59,753 nt of DNA from JANPLG01 sp964609085 (GTDB lineage: Bacteria > Armatimonadota > SYMT01): assembly GCA_964609085.1 (NCBI GenBank), contig CAZSRZ010000015.1, forward strand, positions 1 to 59,753, written 5' to 3'. Positions 35,483-44,219 of this stretch are shown here, one piece after another (position 1 is the stretch's first letter; each line of letters begins with the position of its first letter). The notes beneath the pieces are model-generated. The model did no database searches, was not told the DNA's origin, and was given only the letters and a program-made list of their open reading frames with translations. Made by a program: the position numbers and the translations under genes.

Positions 35483-38200
35483 ATGCCACAACCTCAGGAC
35501 CTGTACCACAGTTCCGCACTGTTGGGAATGGCCGTCACCGCCGGCCATCTAGCCATCTGGCTTGGGCTGGGTCTGACCATCGCCTGCGTCATCGCCTACT
35601 GGATCAACATGATTCAGCGGATGCGGGCAGGCAATCCGGATGTGGCGCCGATCATGGTCGCCGCGGCGAATGGGAACGGGAAGGCCAACGGGAAGAGCAA
35701 CGGGAAGAGCAACGGGAAGAGCAATGGTCATGGTGCTCCCCACGCCGTGGCTGCCGCGCCTGAATCCCGACTGGAGAAGTGGTGCCACCGGCTCTTCTTC
35801 ATGTCCGGGGGGATGATGGTACTGGGCGCGGTCGCGCTCTGGACCCTGATCCTCACCCAGCAGTACAACGTCCACTACATCTGGAAGAACAGCAACCCGG
35901 AACTCCCCTTCGGCTACCGGTTCGCCTCGCTCTGGTCGGATCAGGAAGGCACGTTCTTCCTGTGGGGGATCTTCAATCTGATCCTGGGCGGTATGGTGAT
36001 CATCCGGGCTCGCACGGAGGCCCGCTGGGTGATCCCGTTCTTCAGCCTGATCAACGTCTCGCTGTTCCTGCTGCTCAGCTTCATGAACCCCTTCTGGTTC
36101 CCCAACCCGAAGGAGGTGCGCGAGGGATTGACCAGCGCCGGCGCGACGGCAGAGTTCCTGAAGTGGTTGCCGCAGACCTCGGCGGACCACTTCGCCTACT
36201 TCTTCGGGTGGGCCAACTACCTGAAGCCCACGCTGATCAAAGCCCGGGGGTTGAACGAATCGCTGCAGAACTTCTGGTTCGTCATCCACCCGCCGACGCT
36301 GTTCCTCGGCTACTGCGCGATGACGATTCCGGGGTGCTTCGCCCTGGGCGCGCTGATGCGCCGGGACTACAACTCCTGGGTCAACCGCGCGGTGCCGTGG
36401 CTGCTCTTCGCCTGGGTGGTCCTGGGCACAGGCATCTTCCTGGGTGCCTACTGGGCCTACGAGACGCTCGGGTGGGGCGGCTACTGGATGTGGGATCCGG
36501 TTGAGAACAGCTCGCTGATCCCCTGGTTGGTCGGCACCACACTGCTCCACGGGATGCTGGCCCAGCGCAATAGAGGCAACTTCAAGCAGGCGAATCTGTT
36601 CCTCGGGGCGCTAACCGTCGTCTCGGTGCTGCTCGGTTCGTTTCTGGTGCGCAGCGGCGTGCTGGAAGGCTCGGTGCACTCGTTCGCGACACCACAGCGG
36701 GCCGTGTTCAACACACTGCTCTGGGTGCTTGTCGGGTACACACTTCTCGCCTTCGGCCTCTGGATCTGGCGGCTCAAGGACATCCAGGCGGAGATTGCCT
36801 ACGAGCGGGTGTGGGAACGGCACTTCGGCTTCTTCGTTGGCTTGATCACCCTGTCCGCGATCACCGCTGTGGTGCTCTTCGGCGTCACGATGCCCGTCTG
36901 GAAGCCGCTGCTCGCCCAGGCCAAGGCGACTGTCGACAACCGGTTCTACAACCGAACGATTCTGCCCGTGATGTTCTTCACGGTGCTGCTGATGACGATC
37001 ACGCCCCTGATGCCGTGGAAGCACGCAGCCGACAAAGCCCGGAAGCTGTCGGCCTTCACGATGGGCGCGTTGATCGCCGCCGGCCTGATCACGATCTTCT
37101 TCATCATCGCCGCCATCAACGCGCTCACGGGCGGGTTCAAGAGCTTCAACGACACGCCGGCGTCGTATGTCAACGATCCGGCCTACATCGCCTTCGCCCT
37201 GCTGATTGGGCTCGCGCTGGTCACCAACCTGGTCTGCCTCCGCCGTTCCGCGCGCGGCGGGATCCTGCAGACCGGTGCCTGGGTGGCCCACATCGGCTTT
37301 GTGGTGATGTTGGGCGGCGTGATGCTGAGCACCCGCCTCAAGACAGTGCGTTCGGTAGAGAGCCTTCCCCTGGGCCAATCGCGGACCATCTACGGTCGGG
37401 AGTTCTCCTTCACCGGGGAACGCGAGGCCGCTGGGAGCCAGGATCGCCCCCGCGTGCTCTTCACCATGAAGGAGCCGAGCGGCAGGGTGAAGGATTTCGA
37501 CCCCAAGGTCTTCGTCAACAACCAGGGCGAGAAACCGCAGGCGATGTGCTGGCCCCAGTCCGACAACCAGTGGTTCGGTGGTGCCTGGGGGGATATCTAC
37601 CTTGAGCCGACCGCCATGGTCCACCCCAAGATCCTGGCCGAACGCACCGATCTGAAGAAGGAAGGGGCACCGGTGAGCCTGGCTGCCGTCTATCCGGGCA
37701 AGTCAACGGAGGACCTGTTCACGGTGCAGTTCATGGGCGTCGACACGGCCGATCTCCAGAGAGCCATGAACAGCGGCGGGGCTTCCGCCGTGGTCTTTGC
37801 CTTGCTCAAGGTAGGCAAGAACGGCGTTGTCGAGGACGTCCGGGCGCCGATGCGCGTCCGGTTTGGTGAGGGCGGACCGCAAACGGAGCCCATTCCGGTG
37901 AACATCACCTCCGCATCCGGCAACCAGTACCAGTTGTTCGCAGAGACGAACATGGTCCCGGGCAAGATGTCCGCGGGGGTGTTCCTCGGCGTCGCGTCTG
38001 CGTCGTTCCAGGTGATGCACATTCCCGGCATCCAGGTGCTCTGGCTGGGCGTGTATCTGATGATGGGCGGGGGCACTCTGGCCTTCCTGAATCGGCGCAA
38101 GCTCGCCATGCGGCCGGTCGTGCACAAGCTGAAGGTCGAGGACCGGCCAGAAGCCGTGGCACCCAGTGAGCCCAAGGGCGAATTGGCCGGCGTCAGCTAG
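35483..38200 (+). CDS. ccmF: Cytochrome c heme lyase CcmF
   Basis: A 905-residue multi-helix protein that joins heme from CcmE to apocytochrome CxxCH motifs. Diagnostic WWD motif WGGYWMWDPVENSSLIPWL (about 333-351), the conserved HPPTLFLGYCAM (about 270) and VLEGSVHSFA (about 392, axial His region). E. coli CcmF has about 650 residues. This one is longer by an Asn/Gly/Lys linker after the first helix (about 63-90), built from a 12-bp DNA repeat, and by a large C-terminal periplasmic domain (about 620-860) between the last two helices. GGGAG lies 7 nt before the ATG. CcmG and CcmH are absent nearby. Confidence 0.94.
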   Translation: MPQPQDLYHSSALLGMAVTAGHLAIWLGLGLTIACVIAYWINMIQRMRAGNPDVAPIMVAAANGNGKANGKSNGKSNGKSNGHGAPHAVAAAPESRLEKWCHRLFFMSGGMMVLGAVALWTLILTQQYNVHYIWKNSNPELPFGYRFASLWSDQEGTFFLWGIFNLILGGMVIIRARTEARWVIPFFSLINVSLFLLLSFMNPFWFPNPKEVREGLTSAGATAEFLKWLPQTSADHFAYFFGWANYLKPTLIKARGLNESLQNFWFVIHPPTLFLGYCAMTIPGCFALGALMRRDYNSWVNRAVPWLLFAWVVLGTGIFLGAYWAYETLGWGGYWMWDPVENSSLIPWLVGTTLLHGMLAQRNRGNFKQANLFLGALTVVSVLLGSFLVRSGVLEGSVHSFATPQRAVFNTLLWVLVGYTLLAFGLWIWRLKDIQAEIAYERVWERHFGFFVGLITLSAITAVVLFGVTMPVWKPLLAQAKATVDNRFYNRTILPVMFFTVLLMTITPLMPWKHAADKARKLSAFTMGALIAAGLITIFFIIAAINALTGGFKSFNDTPASYVNDPAYIAFALLIGLALVTNLVCLRRSARGGILQTGAWVAHIGFVVMLGGVMLSTRLKTVRSVESLPLGQSRTIYGREFSFTGEREAAGSQDRPRVLFTMKEPSGRVKDFDPKVFVNNQGEKPQAMCWPQSDNQWFGGAWGDIYLEPTAMVHPKILAERTDLKKEGAPVSLAAVYPGKSTEDLFTVQFMGVDTADLQRAMNSGGASAVVFALLKVGKNGVVEDVRAPMRVRFGEGGPQTEPIPVNITSASGNQYQLFAETNMVPGKMSAGVFLGVASASFQVMHIPGIQVLWLGVYLMMGGGTLAFLNRRKLAMRPVVHKLKVEDRPEAVAPSEPKGELAGVS
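35675..35722 (+). repeat. Four 12-bp tandem repeats inside ccmF
   Basis: Units AACGGGAAGGCC then three copies of AACGGGAAGAGC occupy 35675-35722, encoding NGKA-NGKS-NGKS-NGKS in the linker after the first helix of CcmF. Whole-codon units keep the frame, so copy number could vary between strains without breaking the gene. Confidence 0.85.
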
Positions 38201-38224
38201 CCGCGACCGGAAGGCGCCTCGAGC

Positions 38225-39553
38225 GTGCGCGTTGTTCTCGTCGGTCTGAGCCACCGGACGGCCCCGGTGGCCTTCCGCGAGCGTCTCTCCTTTTACGGGC
38301 GGGACGTGGGCGACCTGCTGCATTCGCTCCGGGATGCGGCGGGGCTGCCTGAGTGCGCCGCCGTGAGCACCTGCAACCGCACCGAGATCTACGCCAGCAC
38401 GCAGGATGAGGACTGGCAAGAACGGTTGTTGGACTGGATGGCCCACATTGCCGGCGTCACGCCCGGGCAGCTCCAGGATCACATCTACAGCTACGAGGGG
38501 GCCCCAGCAGTTCGTCATCTGATGCGGGTGGCTGCGGGATTGGACTCGATGGTCATGGGCGAGGGACAGGTGCTCGCACAGGTCCGCGAGGCCCAGCAAT
38601 GGGCCGTCGATGCCGGCACAGCCGGTACGGCCCTGCAGGGCCTCTTCCGTTACGCACTCGCCGCCGGAAAACGGGCCCGCACGGAGACTGAGATCGGAAG
38701 AGGCGCCGTCTCCGTCAGCTTCGTCGCGGTGCAGCTTGCCCGGCAGATCTTCCAGCGGCTGGACGGCAGGGTCGTCCTGCTGGTGGGCGCCGGCGAGATG
38801 GGAGAGCAGACGGCGCGGATGCTGCTCGCCGATCGTGCGGCACCTCGCCTGCTCGTCGCCAACCGCACCCAGACCCGGGCCGAGGAGCTGGCGGAGACGT
38901 TTGGCGGCGCAGTGATTCCCTTCGACCGGCTTGCGGATGGGCTGGCACAGGCGGACATCGTCATCACATCCACCGGAGCCGCCGCTCCGATCATCTCCAC
39001 CGCGATGGTCCGGCTCGGTCAGCGCGGGCGACGCGGCAGGCCCCTCTTCGTCATCGACATCGCGGTCCCGAGGGACGTAGAGGCATCCGTCGGGGAGTTG
39101 GACGATGTCTACCTCTACAACATCGACGATTTGCAGGCGGTCATCGCGAAGAGTCTGGCGGGCAGGGAAGCGGAAGCGGAACGGGTTGAGGCCATTGTCG
39201 AGGAGGAGAAGGACCGGTACCTCGCCTGGCAGCGCGGGCTGAAGGTCGGGCCGACGATCAAGCAGTTACAACACCTCGCGGATGAGATCATCATGGGGGA
39301 GACACAGAGGCTGGGCGGCAAACTCTCGCACCTCAGTGAGCGGGACCGGGACGTCGTGGACGCGATGGTTCGCGGAGTCGTCAACAAGCTGATGCGACGC
39401 CCTATCCTGCATCTTCGCGAGGCCGCCAACAGCGGCAACGGCCATCACCAGGTCGAGCACATTCGGGCGATCTTCGACCTCGCGGAGGAGGGCGCCATCG
39501 ATCTCGCCGTGCCCGCCGAGCAGGTAGCCGGGGAAGAGGAGGCTGTCGGATGA
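38225..39553 (+). CDS. hemA: Glutamyl-tRNA reductase
   Basis: First committed step of C5-pathway tetrapyrrole synthesis: reduces glutamyl-tRNA(Glu) to glutamate-1-semialdehyde with NADPH. 442 residues. GLSHRTAPVAFRERL (about 7), catalytic C50 in STCNRTEIY, GLDSMVMGEGQVLAQVREA (about 105-123), NADPH site VLLVGAGEMGEQTARML (about 180), and C-terminal dimerisation helix. GTG start with GGAAGG about 12 nt upstream. Placed directly after ccmF, linking heme supply to cytochrome c assembly. The stop overlaps the next gene by 4 nt (ATGA). hemL is about 8.6 kb downstream on the other strand. Confidence 0.96.
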   Translation: MRVVLVGLSHRTAPVAFRERLSFYGRDVGDLLHSLRDAAGLPECAAVSTCNRTEIYASTQDEDWQERLLDWMAHIAGVTPGQLQDHIYSYEGAPAVRHLMRVAAGLDSMVMGEGQVLAQVREAQQWAVDAGTAGTALQGLFRYALAAGKRARTETEIGRGAVSVSFVAVQLARQIFQRLDGRVVLLVGAGEMGEQTARMLLADRAAPRLLVANRTQTRAEELAETFGGAVIPFDRLADGLAQADIVITSTGAAAPIISTAMVRLGQRGRRGRPLFVIDIAVPRDVEASVGELDDVYLYNIDDLQAVIAKSLAGREAEAERVEAIVEEEKDRYLAWQRGLKVGPTIKQLQHLADEIIMGETQRLGGKLSHLSERDRDVVDAMVRGVVNKLMRRPILHLREAANSGNGHHQVEHIRAIFDLAEEGAIDLAVPAEQVAGEEEAVG

Positions 39554-40470
39554 CGCTCGATCGTGCGCTGATGGACCTCTCGTTGATTGCCTACGGCGCA
39601 GGAGCCGTGGCATCTCACGTCCAGTTGTTCGGGGATGAGCCGAGGGCGCGCCGCGTCGCATTGTGGGCAGTGCCGATCGGCGCGCTGTTGCACTTCGGCG
39701 CGATCGGGGCGTGGTGCGTGGCGCACCGGGGGGAGTCGCTACTGCAGGACGCGGGCATGCCGTACTCGCTGTTCGCCTTTTTTCTGGCGCTCGCACAGGT
39801 GATTGTGAACGTACGGCCAGCCTGGTCTGTGCTCGCGTCACTCACGATTCCGCTAGCCTTCATCGCGCAATTCTATGCGGGGATCGCTGGCCGCAGCATG
39901 GATGGCCCTTCACTTGCGGGCGGCACCCCTTACCTCAGGCCGCATGTGCTCGTCCTTTTGTTTGGGTTCGCGGCCCTGGCCCTGGCTTTCTCCCTCGCGG
40001 TCCTCTACCTGGCGCAGAGTCGGCTCCTGAAGCGCAAGCAGATTCGCGGCTTCATGGAACGCATTCCTCCGCTGGCAAGCGTGGGGCAGGCCGGGCACTG
40101 GATGGCTATCATCGGCTTTTCGCTGCTCACCCTCGGGATCCTCACCGGCGTCCTCGCCGCGCCAACCGTCTGGGGCGAGCAATGGTATCTCCACCCCGCC
40201 GCCCTGCGATCGGTCATCCCTACGGCGGTCGCATGGGTCATCTACGCCGCCTACCTAGGCTGCAGCCTGGGGCTGGGGTGGCAGGGGCGCCGAACAACCT
40301 ACTTCCTGATCGCCGGCTTCCTGGTCGTGGTGATCGCGTTCATCGCGAGCCTTGCCTTCCCAAAGGCGACCCCCTCTCGCGCACCCCAGGCCGGCCGGTC
40401 AAACTCGCACCACACGCGAGAGCGGGGTCCGTCTACCTGGGGAACGAGGACCCTTTCGGCCATCGTGTGA
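39550..40470 (+). CDS. HemX/CcsA-type cytochrome c assembly membrane protein
   Basis: A 306-residue protein with eight or so helices spread from residue 8 to 275. It has the CcsA/HemX fold: AQFYAGIAG region (about 100), HVLVLLFGFAALALAFSLAVLYL (about 130, axial His), and LTLGILTGVLAAPTVWGEQW (about 195). The tryptophan-rich WWD motif of a full heme lyase is not seen, which fits HemX, the hemA-adjacent membrane protein that regulates HemA levels in Bacillus. ATG overlaps hemA by 4 nt. The last 38 bp overlap the convergent serine-hydrolase gene. Confidence 0.82.
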   Translation: MTLDRALMDLSLIAYGAGAVASHVQLFGDEPRARRVALWAVPIGALLHFGAIGAWCVAHRGESLLQDAGMPYSLFAFFLALAQVIVNVRPAWSVLASLTIPLAFIAQFYAGIAGRSMDGPSLAGGTPYLRPHVLVLLFGFAALALAFSLAVLYLAQSRLLKRKQIRGFMERIPPLASVGQAGHWMAIIGFSLLTLGILTGVLAAPTVWGEQWYLHPAALRSVIPTAVAWVIYAAYLGCSLGLGWQGRRTTYFLIAGFLVVVIAFIASLAFPKATPSRAPQAGRSNSHHTRERGPSTWGTRTLSAIV

Positions 40471-41692
40471 CCGCCGCCGCGGCGCGGTGGAGCCGTCGGT
40501 CCAGGTCGGCGGCATCTCCCCGCGCGTTGAAGAGTGCGGACCAAACGTTACCGTTCGCGAGGCGGACCAACAACGCGCTCGTTCCCGGCATGGCACCGTT
40601 GTGCCAGGTGTTCACGCCCCCGGCCACGGTCCGAACGTTCCAGCCGAGTCCGTAGTAGACAGATTCGGGTTGCCCGGTGGCGTCCATTCCCACGGGAGGA
40701 TCGGGCCGCTGCCGGAGGAGGTCCCGGCTCGCCGGCGTGAGAACGGGAGCTCCGGCCGGATGGTCCAGCCCCGCTACCAACCGGACCAGGTCCACCGCTG
40801 ACGCCACCCATCCGCCATGGGCATCCATCTCCGCCGGCGCGATAACGGCGTACGGTGAGGGCTTTCTAGCTCCCCGGTCGACGTCGTGGACGCTGAGTAC
40901 CGCCTGGCCGCCAGGGTCGTGGTAGGTCACCTCTCCGGCCAGCCGATCTTCTTTTCGGCCCCCGCCAATCCGCATCCGACGGATGCCCATCGGGTTCAAG
41001 AGCTCCCGCCGAATCCACGTCTCGTACGGCTGCCCGGTTGCCTTCTCCAGCACCCTGCCGAGAACGCAGTAGCCGAAGTTTGAGTAGACATGGCGCGACC
41101 CAGGGTCGAAGTCCAGTGGTCGACCAAGCATCCAGCGCACCACCTCTCCAGCGGTTGGAGGTGAACCCACGCCCATCTCACGGGCGATCTGACGATGACG
41201 GAACATCGGGTCGCCACTGCGGTCCCGGTCCCAGCCGCCCGTGTGGTGCAAGAGCTGCGCCACCGTGACTCGCTCGAGACGAGCGTCTCGCTGACCGACC
41301 GGCGGGGGGCCGGAAAGCCCCAGGAACGGGAAGGCGTGAGTGCCGAGGGTGAGTCCACCCAGGCGGCGCTGAACGGCAAGGAGCACCGCAATCCCGGTGA
41401 TGGGCTTGGAAACGCTGGCGATGCGGAAGAGGTCGGTCGGCTGAACCGGGGTGTCCGCATCCGCCCACCCGTACCCGCGCGCGTGCACCAGTCGCCCGCC
41501 CCTGGTGACCGCGAGTGCGCCGCCGGGGATCCCCTGTTCCTTCAGATAGCCCAGCATCTGCTCGTCGAACGAGGCCAGCGCCGGGTCCTCGCGTCCACTC
41601 ACAGGGACCAGCTTCTGACCGGCCGCAGACCCCCCGGCGAGGATCGTCAAGCCGGCTTCCGCCAGGATGCGGCGGCGGCTTCGAGGGCTCAT
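40433..41692 (-). CDS. Serine hydrolase of the beta-lactamase (class C/EstB) family
   Basis: A 419-residue protein with an Arg-rich, possibly Tat-like or weak signal start (MSPRSRRRILAEAGLTILAG). Active-site motifs of the serine beta-lactamase/D-Ala-D-Ala carboxypeptidase fold: S93-VS-K96 in RIASVSKPIT, YSNFGY (about 187), and WHNGAMPG (about 378) replacing KTG. This pattern is typical of esterase or peptidase members rather than antibiotic-hydrolysing AmpC. ATG 41692 overlaps the glycosylase stop by 4 nt. The 3' end overlaps the HemX-like gene by 38 bp tail-to-tail. Confidence 0.87.
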   Translation of the reverse strand: MSPRSRRRILAEAGLTILAGGSAAGQKLVPVSGREDPALASFDEQMLGYLKEQGIPGGALAVTRGGRLVHARGYGWADADTPVQPTDLFRIASVSKPITGIAVLLAVQRRLGGLTLGTHAFPFLGLSGPPPVGQRDARLERVTVAQLLHHTGGWDRDRSGDPMFRHRQIAREMGVGSPPTAGEVVRWMLGRPLDFDPGSRHVYSNFGYCVLGRVLEKATGQPYETWIRRELLNPMGIRRMRIGGGRKEDRLAGEVTYHDPGGQAVLSVHDVDRGARKPSPYAVIAPAEMDAHGGWVASAVDLVRLVAGLDHPAGAPVLTPASRDLLRQRPDPPVGMDATGQPESVYYGLGWNVRTVAGGVNTWHNGAMPGTSALLVRLANGNVWSALFNARGDAADLDRRLHRAAAAVTRWPKGSSFPR

Positions 41693-42378
41693 TCGTGACC
41701 CTCGCTCGCGGTCCGGGCCGCAAACCCACACCCGGCGGCGAGCGGACAGTCACCGCAGTGCGGGGCGGTGTTCCGGCAGAGAGTCTGGCCGTGCCTCTGC
41801 AGCAGCAGATGAGCCGCCTGCATCGCGTCGACGTCGGCGGGCAAAGCTGCGGCCGCGGCTCGGCCGGCCGCGTACATGCGCGCGTACGACCGGTCCTCCG
41901 CGATGAAGCCAAACCGCGCGAGCACGCGAAGCCCATTGGAGTCTGGAGCGAGAAATGGGTGCCGTCCGCTGAAGAGGAGGACCTTCTCGGCCCCCGGCAC
42001 ACCGATTCCGGGGAAAGCGCGAAGCGCGCGAAGCGCCGGACCCACCGGCCCGCGCACGATCGGTCCGAGATCTCCGGAAAACCTGTCTCTCACGATCTCA
42101 GCGCAGGCCCGCAGTTTCGCGGCAAAGGTGCCCTTCAGGATTCCGTGCGAGGTCACGCGCTCCAGTGTCGTCTGCTCAGCGGCGAGGATGGCCCCAGGCT
42201 CGACACCGACCTCGTCCACGAGCAGACGGAACGCCTCCCGCCGACGGGCCGGGCTGGCCAGGTAGGCCACGTTCTCCCAGAGAATCAGGGCGAACGGGTC
42301 CGCTGTAGGCGGTCCGAGGGGAACTCCGTGGTGCTCGCGAAGCACCTCCACCACGTCGCGAAGGGTCAAACCTGGCAC
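41689..42378 (-). CDS. Endonuclease III-like DNA glycosylase with Fe-S cluster
   Basis: A 229-residue HhH-GPD base-excision protein. The C-terminus has the exact 4Fe-4S spacing C-X6-C-X2-C-X5-C (LCRNTAPHCGDCPLAAGC). The HhH loop reads LRAFPGIGVPGAEKVLLF, with V-P where Nth has R-K, so the Schiff-base lysine is absent, while the Asp of APDSNGLRVLARF is kept. It is therefore probably a monofunctional glycosylase (MutY- or MIG-like behaviour). GTG 42378 has GGAG about 7 nt upstream; the frame is open to 42690 but codon use is poor there. Confidence 0.8.
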   Translation of the reverse strand: MPGLTLRDVVEVLREHHGVPLGPPTADPFALILWENVAYLASPARRREAFRLLVDEVGVEPGAILAAEQTTLERVTSHGILKGTFAAKLRACAEIVRDRFSGDLGPIVRGPVGPALRALRAFPGIGVPGAEKVLLFSGRHPFLAPDSNGLRVLARFGFIAEDRSYARMYAAGRAAAAALPADVDAMQAAHLLLQRHGQTLCRNTAPHCGDCPLAAGCGFAARTASEGHE

Positions 42379-42790
42379 CCACCCACTCCGGCTCTCCCAG
42401 GCGGGTACGCCTGAAATCGAGCGCAGGCAGATCCCGCTGCCGGGCGGTAACGCCAGGTGCCCGTGCTCGCCATCCCTTCCGTGCGGATCATCCCCTATCC
42501 GTTCGTCGTGGTCCTCAATCAGTACTTCGACTACTAGAGTTTTGCCGGCGTCCACCCGAATACGCTCGGCGAGTTCATGCTGTTGGTCCGAGCGGAGTCG
42601 GGCCCAGCCCGCATTCCTCTCCCCGTGGATGCGTGGGAGGTCAAGGGGGACTGGCTGGTGGTGACGATCACCGGTCCCCAGGCAGGCCATGTATGCGCCG
42701 GCCTGAGTGCCGTACTCACCTCGTGGGGACAGGAGATGGGCCCGGGGCGCTCGAATTCATCCTCGGCGCAGGGGTTGATCCCGAGCCAGA
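42379..42790. other. 412-bp stretch without a secure gene
   Basis: Between the divergent glycosylase and sulfatase genes. On the plus strand one frame has strongly GC-biased third positions, as in real genes here: 42457-42534 (about 26 codons, ending in YPFVVVLNQYFDY), then TAG at 42535-42537, then continuing open as SFAGVHPNTLGEFMLLVRA. It may hold a short peptide gene plus the small ORF at 42577, or one decayed gene. No tRNA or strong hairpin seen. Confidence 0.4.
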
Positions 42791-42921
42791 ATGCCAAAGC
42801 GCGGACCGAACCCGACTGTGACCCGAACCCTCATCGCTATCCTGCTCTCCCTGCTCTGCGGAGCGGGTGGCGGTTCCGCCGCGCAGCGCCCGCCGAACAT
42901 CGTCATCCTCTACGCCGATGA
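42577..42921 (+). CDS. Possible small hypothetical protein
   Basis: A 114-residue open frame from ATG 42577. Codon third positions are GC-rich up to about 42735 (residues 1-52, MLLVRAESGPARIPLPVDAW then a WLVVTITGP stretch), then the bias fades and the frame runs 131 bp into the sulfatase gene. I recognise no family. No clear Shine-Dalgarno. The real coding part may be shorter, or this may be the remnant of a longer gene interrupted by the in-frame TAG at 42535. Confidence 0.25.
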   Translation: MLLVRAESGPARIPLPVDAWEVKGDWLVVTITGPQAGHVCAGLSAVLTSWGQEMGPGRSNSSSAQGLIPSQNAKARTEPDCDPNPHRYPALPALRSGWRFRRAAPAEHRHPLRR

Positions 42922-44212
42922 TCTGGGCTGGGGGGATCTCGGATGCTACGGCCATCCATCCATCCGCACGCCCAACCTCGACCGGATGGCAGCGGCCGGC
43001 ATGCGCTTCACGGACTTCTACTCAGCCGGGGAAGTCTGCACCCCCAGCCGCGCGGCGCTGCTCACGGGTCGTTACCCCATCCGCAGCGGTATGTGCCACG
43101 ATCAGTTTCGCGTGCTGCGGAACAACTCGGCCGGCGGGCTCCCGGCCGGCGAGGTCACCCTGGCGGAGTTGCTGAAGGGACAGGGCTACACCACCGCCTG
43201 CATCGGCAAGTGGCACCTCGGCCACCTCCCTCGCCACCTCCCGCCGCACCACGGCTTCGACAGTTACTTCGGAATGCCGTTTTCGAACGACATGATGCCT
43301 GCGCCCGATGCGCCAAAGGGCCGCGAGCGGTTTTTCGCCGAAAACAACGACTTCTGGCGAACCCCTCTGATCCGGGGGACGGAGGTGGTGGAACCCCGTC
43401 CGGATCAGCGGCAGCTCACCCGGCGGTACACCGAGGAAGCACTGCAGGTCATCCGCAAGAACAGACGCACTCCGTTCTTCCTGTATCTGGCGTATTCGTT
43501 CCCACATGTCCCTCTGTTCGCCTCGGAGCAATTCCATGGCAAGAGCCCCGCGGGTCGCTATGGAGACGTGGTGGAGGAACTCGACTGGAGCGTCGGAGAG
43601 GTGCTCAAGGGCCTGCGTGATGCCGGCGTCGAGAAGAACACGCTGGTCGTCTTCAGTAGCGACAACGGTCCCTGGCTGATCTTCGACCACCACGGTGGCT
43701 CGGCCGGGCCACTGCGCGAGGGCAAGGGCTCGACCTGGGAGGGTGGGATGCGCGTGCCGGGGATTGCCTACTGGCCGGGACGCGTCCCTGCCGGCACGGT
43801 CACGCGCGAGCCGGCGACTACCATGGACCTGTTTGTCACCAGCGCCCAGCTCAGCGGAGCTACCCTCCCAGCGGATCGAACGCTGGATGGGGTGGATATC
43901 CGGCCACTCCTGTTCGAGACAGGCTCCGTGCGCCGCGAAGCCTTCTTCTACTACCGCGGCTCCACGCTCTACGCTGTCCGATCCGGTCCGTGGAAGGCGC
44001 ACCTGATCACGCGCTCAGCCTACGGGCAAGACAAACCGGTCATCCACGATCCTCCGCTCCTCTTTCATCTGGGCGAGGATCCCGGCGAGCGCTTCAACCG
44101 GGCAGCCACGAATCCCGCCGTCCTGACACGCATGGCGGATCTGGTGCAAGCCCATCGCGCGGGAGTGAGTCCGGCGGCGTCCCAGCTCGTTGAAACCGAC
44201 CCTGTCCCCTAG
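42791..44212 (+). CDS. Sulfatase (formylglycine-dependent), exported
   Basis: A 473-residue alkaline-phosphatase-superfamily sulfatase with a signal peptide (hydrophobic about residues 12-28). NIVILYADDLGWGDLGCYG (about 37) holds the Ca2+ ligands. C83-TPSR is the formylglycine site, C-type; ALLTGRYPIRSG follows, and IGKWHLGH (about 137) and FSSDNGPW (about 291) are conserved. It desulfates a sugar or aryl sulfate in the periplasm after Cys-to-formylglycine conversion; no FGE or anSME maturase gene is in the window. The ATG has no clear Shine-Dalgarno. Convergent with leuB across a hairpin region. Confidence 0.92.
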   Translation: MPKRGPNPTVTRTLIAILLSLLCGAGGGSAAQRPPNIVILYADDLGWGDLGCYGHPSIRTPNLDRMAAAGMRFTDFYSAGEVCTPSRAALLTGRYPIRSGMCHDQFRVLRNNSAGGLPAGEVTLAELLKGQGYTTACIGKWHLGHLPRHLPPHHGFDSYFGMPFSNDMMPAPDAPKGRERFFAENNDFWRTPLIRGTEVVEPRPDQRQLTRRYTEEALQVIRKNRRTPFFLYLAYSFPHVPLFASEQFHGKSPAGRYGDVVEELDWSVGEVLKGLRDAGVEKNTLVVFSSDNGPWLIFDHHGGSAGPLREGKGSTWEGGMRVPGIAYWPGRVPAGTVTREPATTMDLFVTSAQLSGATLPADRTLDGVDIRPLLFETGSVRREAFFYYRGSTLYAVRSGPWKAHLITRSAYGQDKPVIHDPPLLFHLGEDPGERFNRAATNPAVLTRMADLVQAHRAGVSPAASQLVETDPVP

Positions 44213-44219
44213 TCGGGTA

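Noticed and set aside
36611..37624. 337-codon open frame antisense to ccmF
   Set aside because: His/Glu/Arg-rich low-information sequence opposite conserved CcmF motifs.
40433..41692. Antibiotic-resistance beta-lactamase
   Set aside because: The third motif is HNG, not KTG, and the sequence fits esterase/peptidase members of the fold.
42535..42537. TAG read through as pyrrolysine or other recoding
   Set aside because: No recoding signal, tRNA or aminoacyl enzyme in view; a stop or decayed gene is simpler.
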